A stretch of 32,457 nt of DNA from Candidatus Stahliibacteriota bacterium (lineage in GTDB: Bacteria > Hydrothermota > Tepidihabitantia > SM23-42). This document shows positions 32,274-32,457 of this stretch, piece by piece. The translations under genes were made by a program, and so were the position numbers. The DNA is taken from assembly GCA_030602565.1 (NCBI GenBank), contig JAUVZL010000032.1, positions 1 through 32,457 on the forward strand. The letters are read 5' to 3'. How positions within the stretch are numbered: position 1 is the first letter of the stretch; every line of letters starts with the position of its first letter. A model generated the notes under the pieces. The model saw only the letters and a program-made list of their open reading frames with translations. It searched no databases and had not been told where the DNA came from.

Positions 32274-32457
32274 CTATTTCAAGACAAGCAGTTTGCTCGC
32301 AGATGTATGATCGCCAGCAACAAGTTTTAGGAAGTAAACACCACTTGGAACCGAAACACCATGGTTATCGAGTCCATTCCAGGAAACTTGATGTATTCCG
32401 CTTTCTGTGAAATGGTCCACCAGAGTCCTGACAAGTTGACCAGAGACATCATAGACA
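32274..32457 (-). CDS. 3' end of a secreted protein: C-terminal sorting module (partial)
   Basis: The frame runs off the right edge; about 60 residues are visible. They read VYDVSGQLVRTLVD, then HQVSWNGLDNHGVSVPSGVY, FLKLVAG and a final KLLVLK. This is the second part of the same kind of FlgD/type A-like sorting module seen in the 27632-29434 protein. The cargo part lies outside the window, so its function cannot be told. A strong terminator follows. Confidence 0.85.
   Translation of the reverse strand, partial: VYDVSGQLVRTLVDHFTESGIHQVSWNGLDNHGVSVPSGVYFLKLVAGDHTSASKLLVLK

Overview
The window looks like a chromosomal segment of an uncultured bacterium. Secreted proteins carry C-terminal, type IX-like sorting modules, the translation operon has a standard bacterial order, and intergenic spaces are rich in short hairpin repeats. 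Together these suggest a lineage of the FCB/candidate WOR-3 (Stahlbacteria) kind. The phylum is an inference and no marker here settles it.

Layout. (1) 1-1046: a 30-bp tandem array, an inverted repeat, and the wreck of a minus-strand BNR/sialidase-like secreted protein gene. (2) 1083-9832: a tightly packed translation and RNA operon, proS-rimP-nusA-infB-DUF503-rbfA-DHH phosphoesterase-truB-ribF. (3) 9833-19430: an AT-rich accessory island, led by a hairpin repeat and two tiny ORFs. It holds radC, a type III-like adenine methyltransferase (Mod), a PHP-domain/SMC-like ATPase, an AlbA_2/HATPase_c_4 protein and a type III-like helicase-nuclease (Res). (4) 19430-19990: an attC-like folded site, a small cassette-like ORF and a GC-rich duplicated repeat. 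(5) 20151-27024: mutL alone, then the operon murA-ispG-glutamine amidotransferase-M24 peptidase-xerD. (6) 27025-27560: REP-like repeats and a tRNA-Gly/tRNA-Cys pair. (7) 27632-32457: a secreted protein with a C-terminal sorting module, a DUF5684 membrane protein, a convergent oligopeptidase B, and the 3' end of another sorting-module protein.

How the genes work together. The first operon couples tRNA charging, ribosome maturation (RimP, RbfA), initiation (IF2), transcription antitermination (NusA), tRNA modification and flavin cofactor synthesis. The island reads as one co-transcribed defence locus in which the two halves of a type III restriction-modification system enclose two extra ATP-binding proteins and follow a RadC. 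The murA operon joins peptidoglycan and isoprenoid precursor synthesis with chromosome-dimer resolution.

Regulation is unusually readable. Eight canonical -35/-10 pairs with 16-17 bp spacers can be placed. In five of them the -10 box ends only 5-7 bases before the ATG (proS, a small ORF heading the island, mutL, murA, oligopeptidase B), so those messages are predicted to be leaderless.

The strongest candidate for an undescribed system is the five-gene island at 10205-19429.
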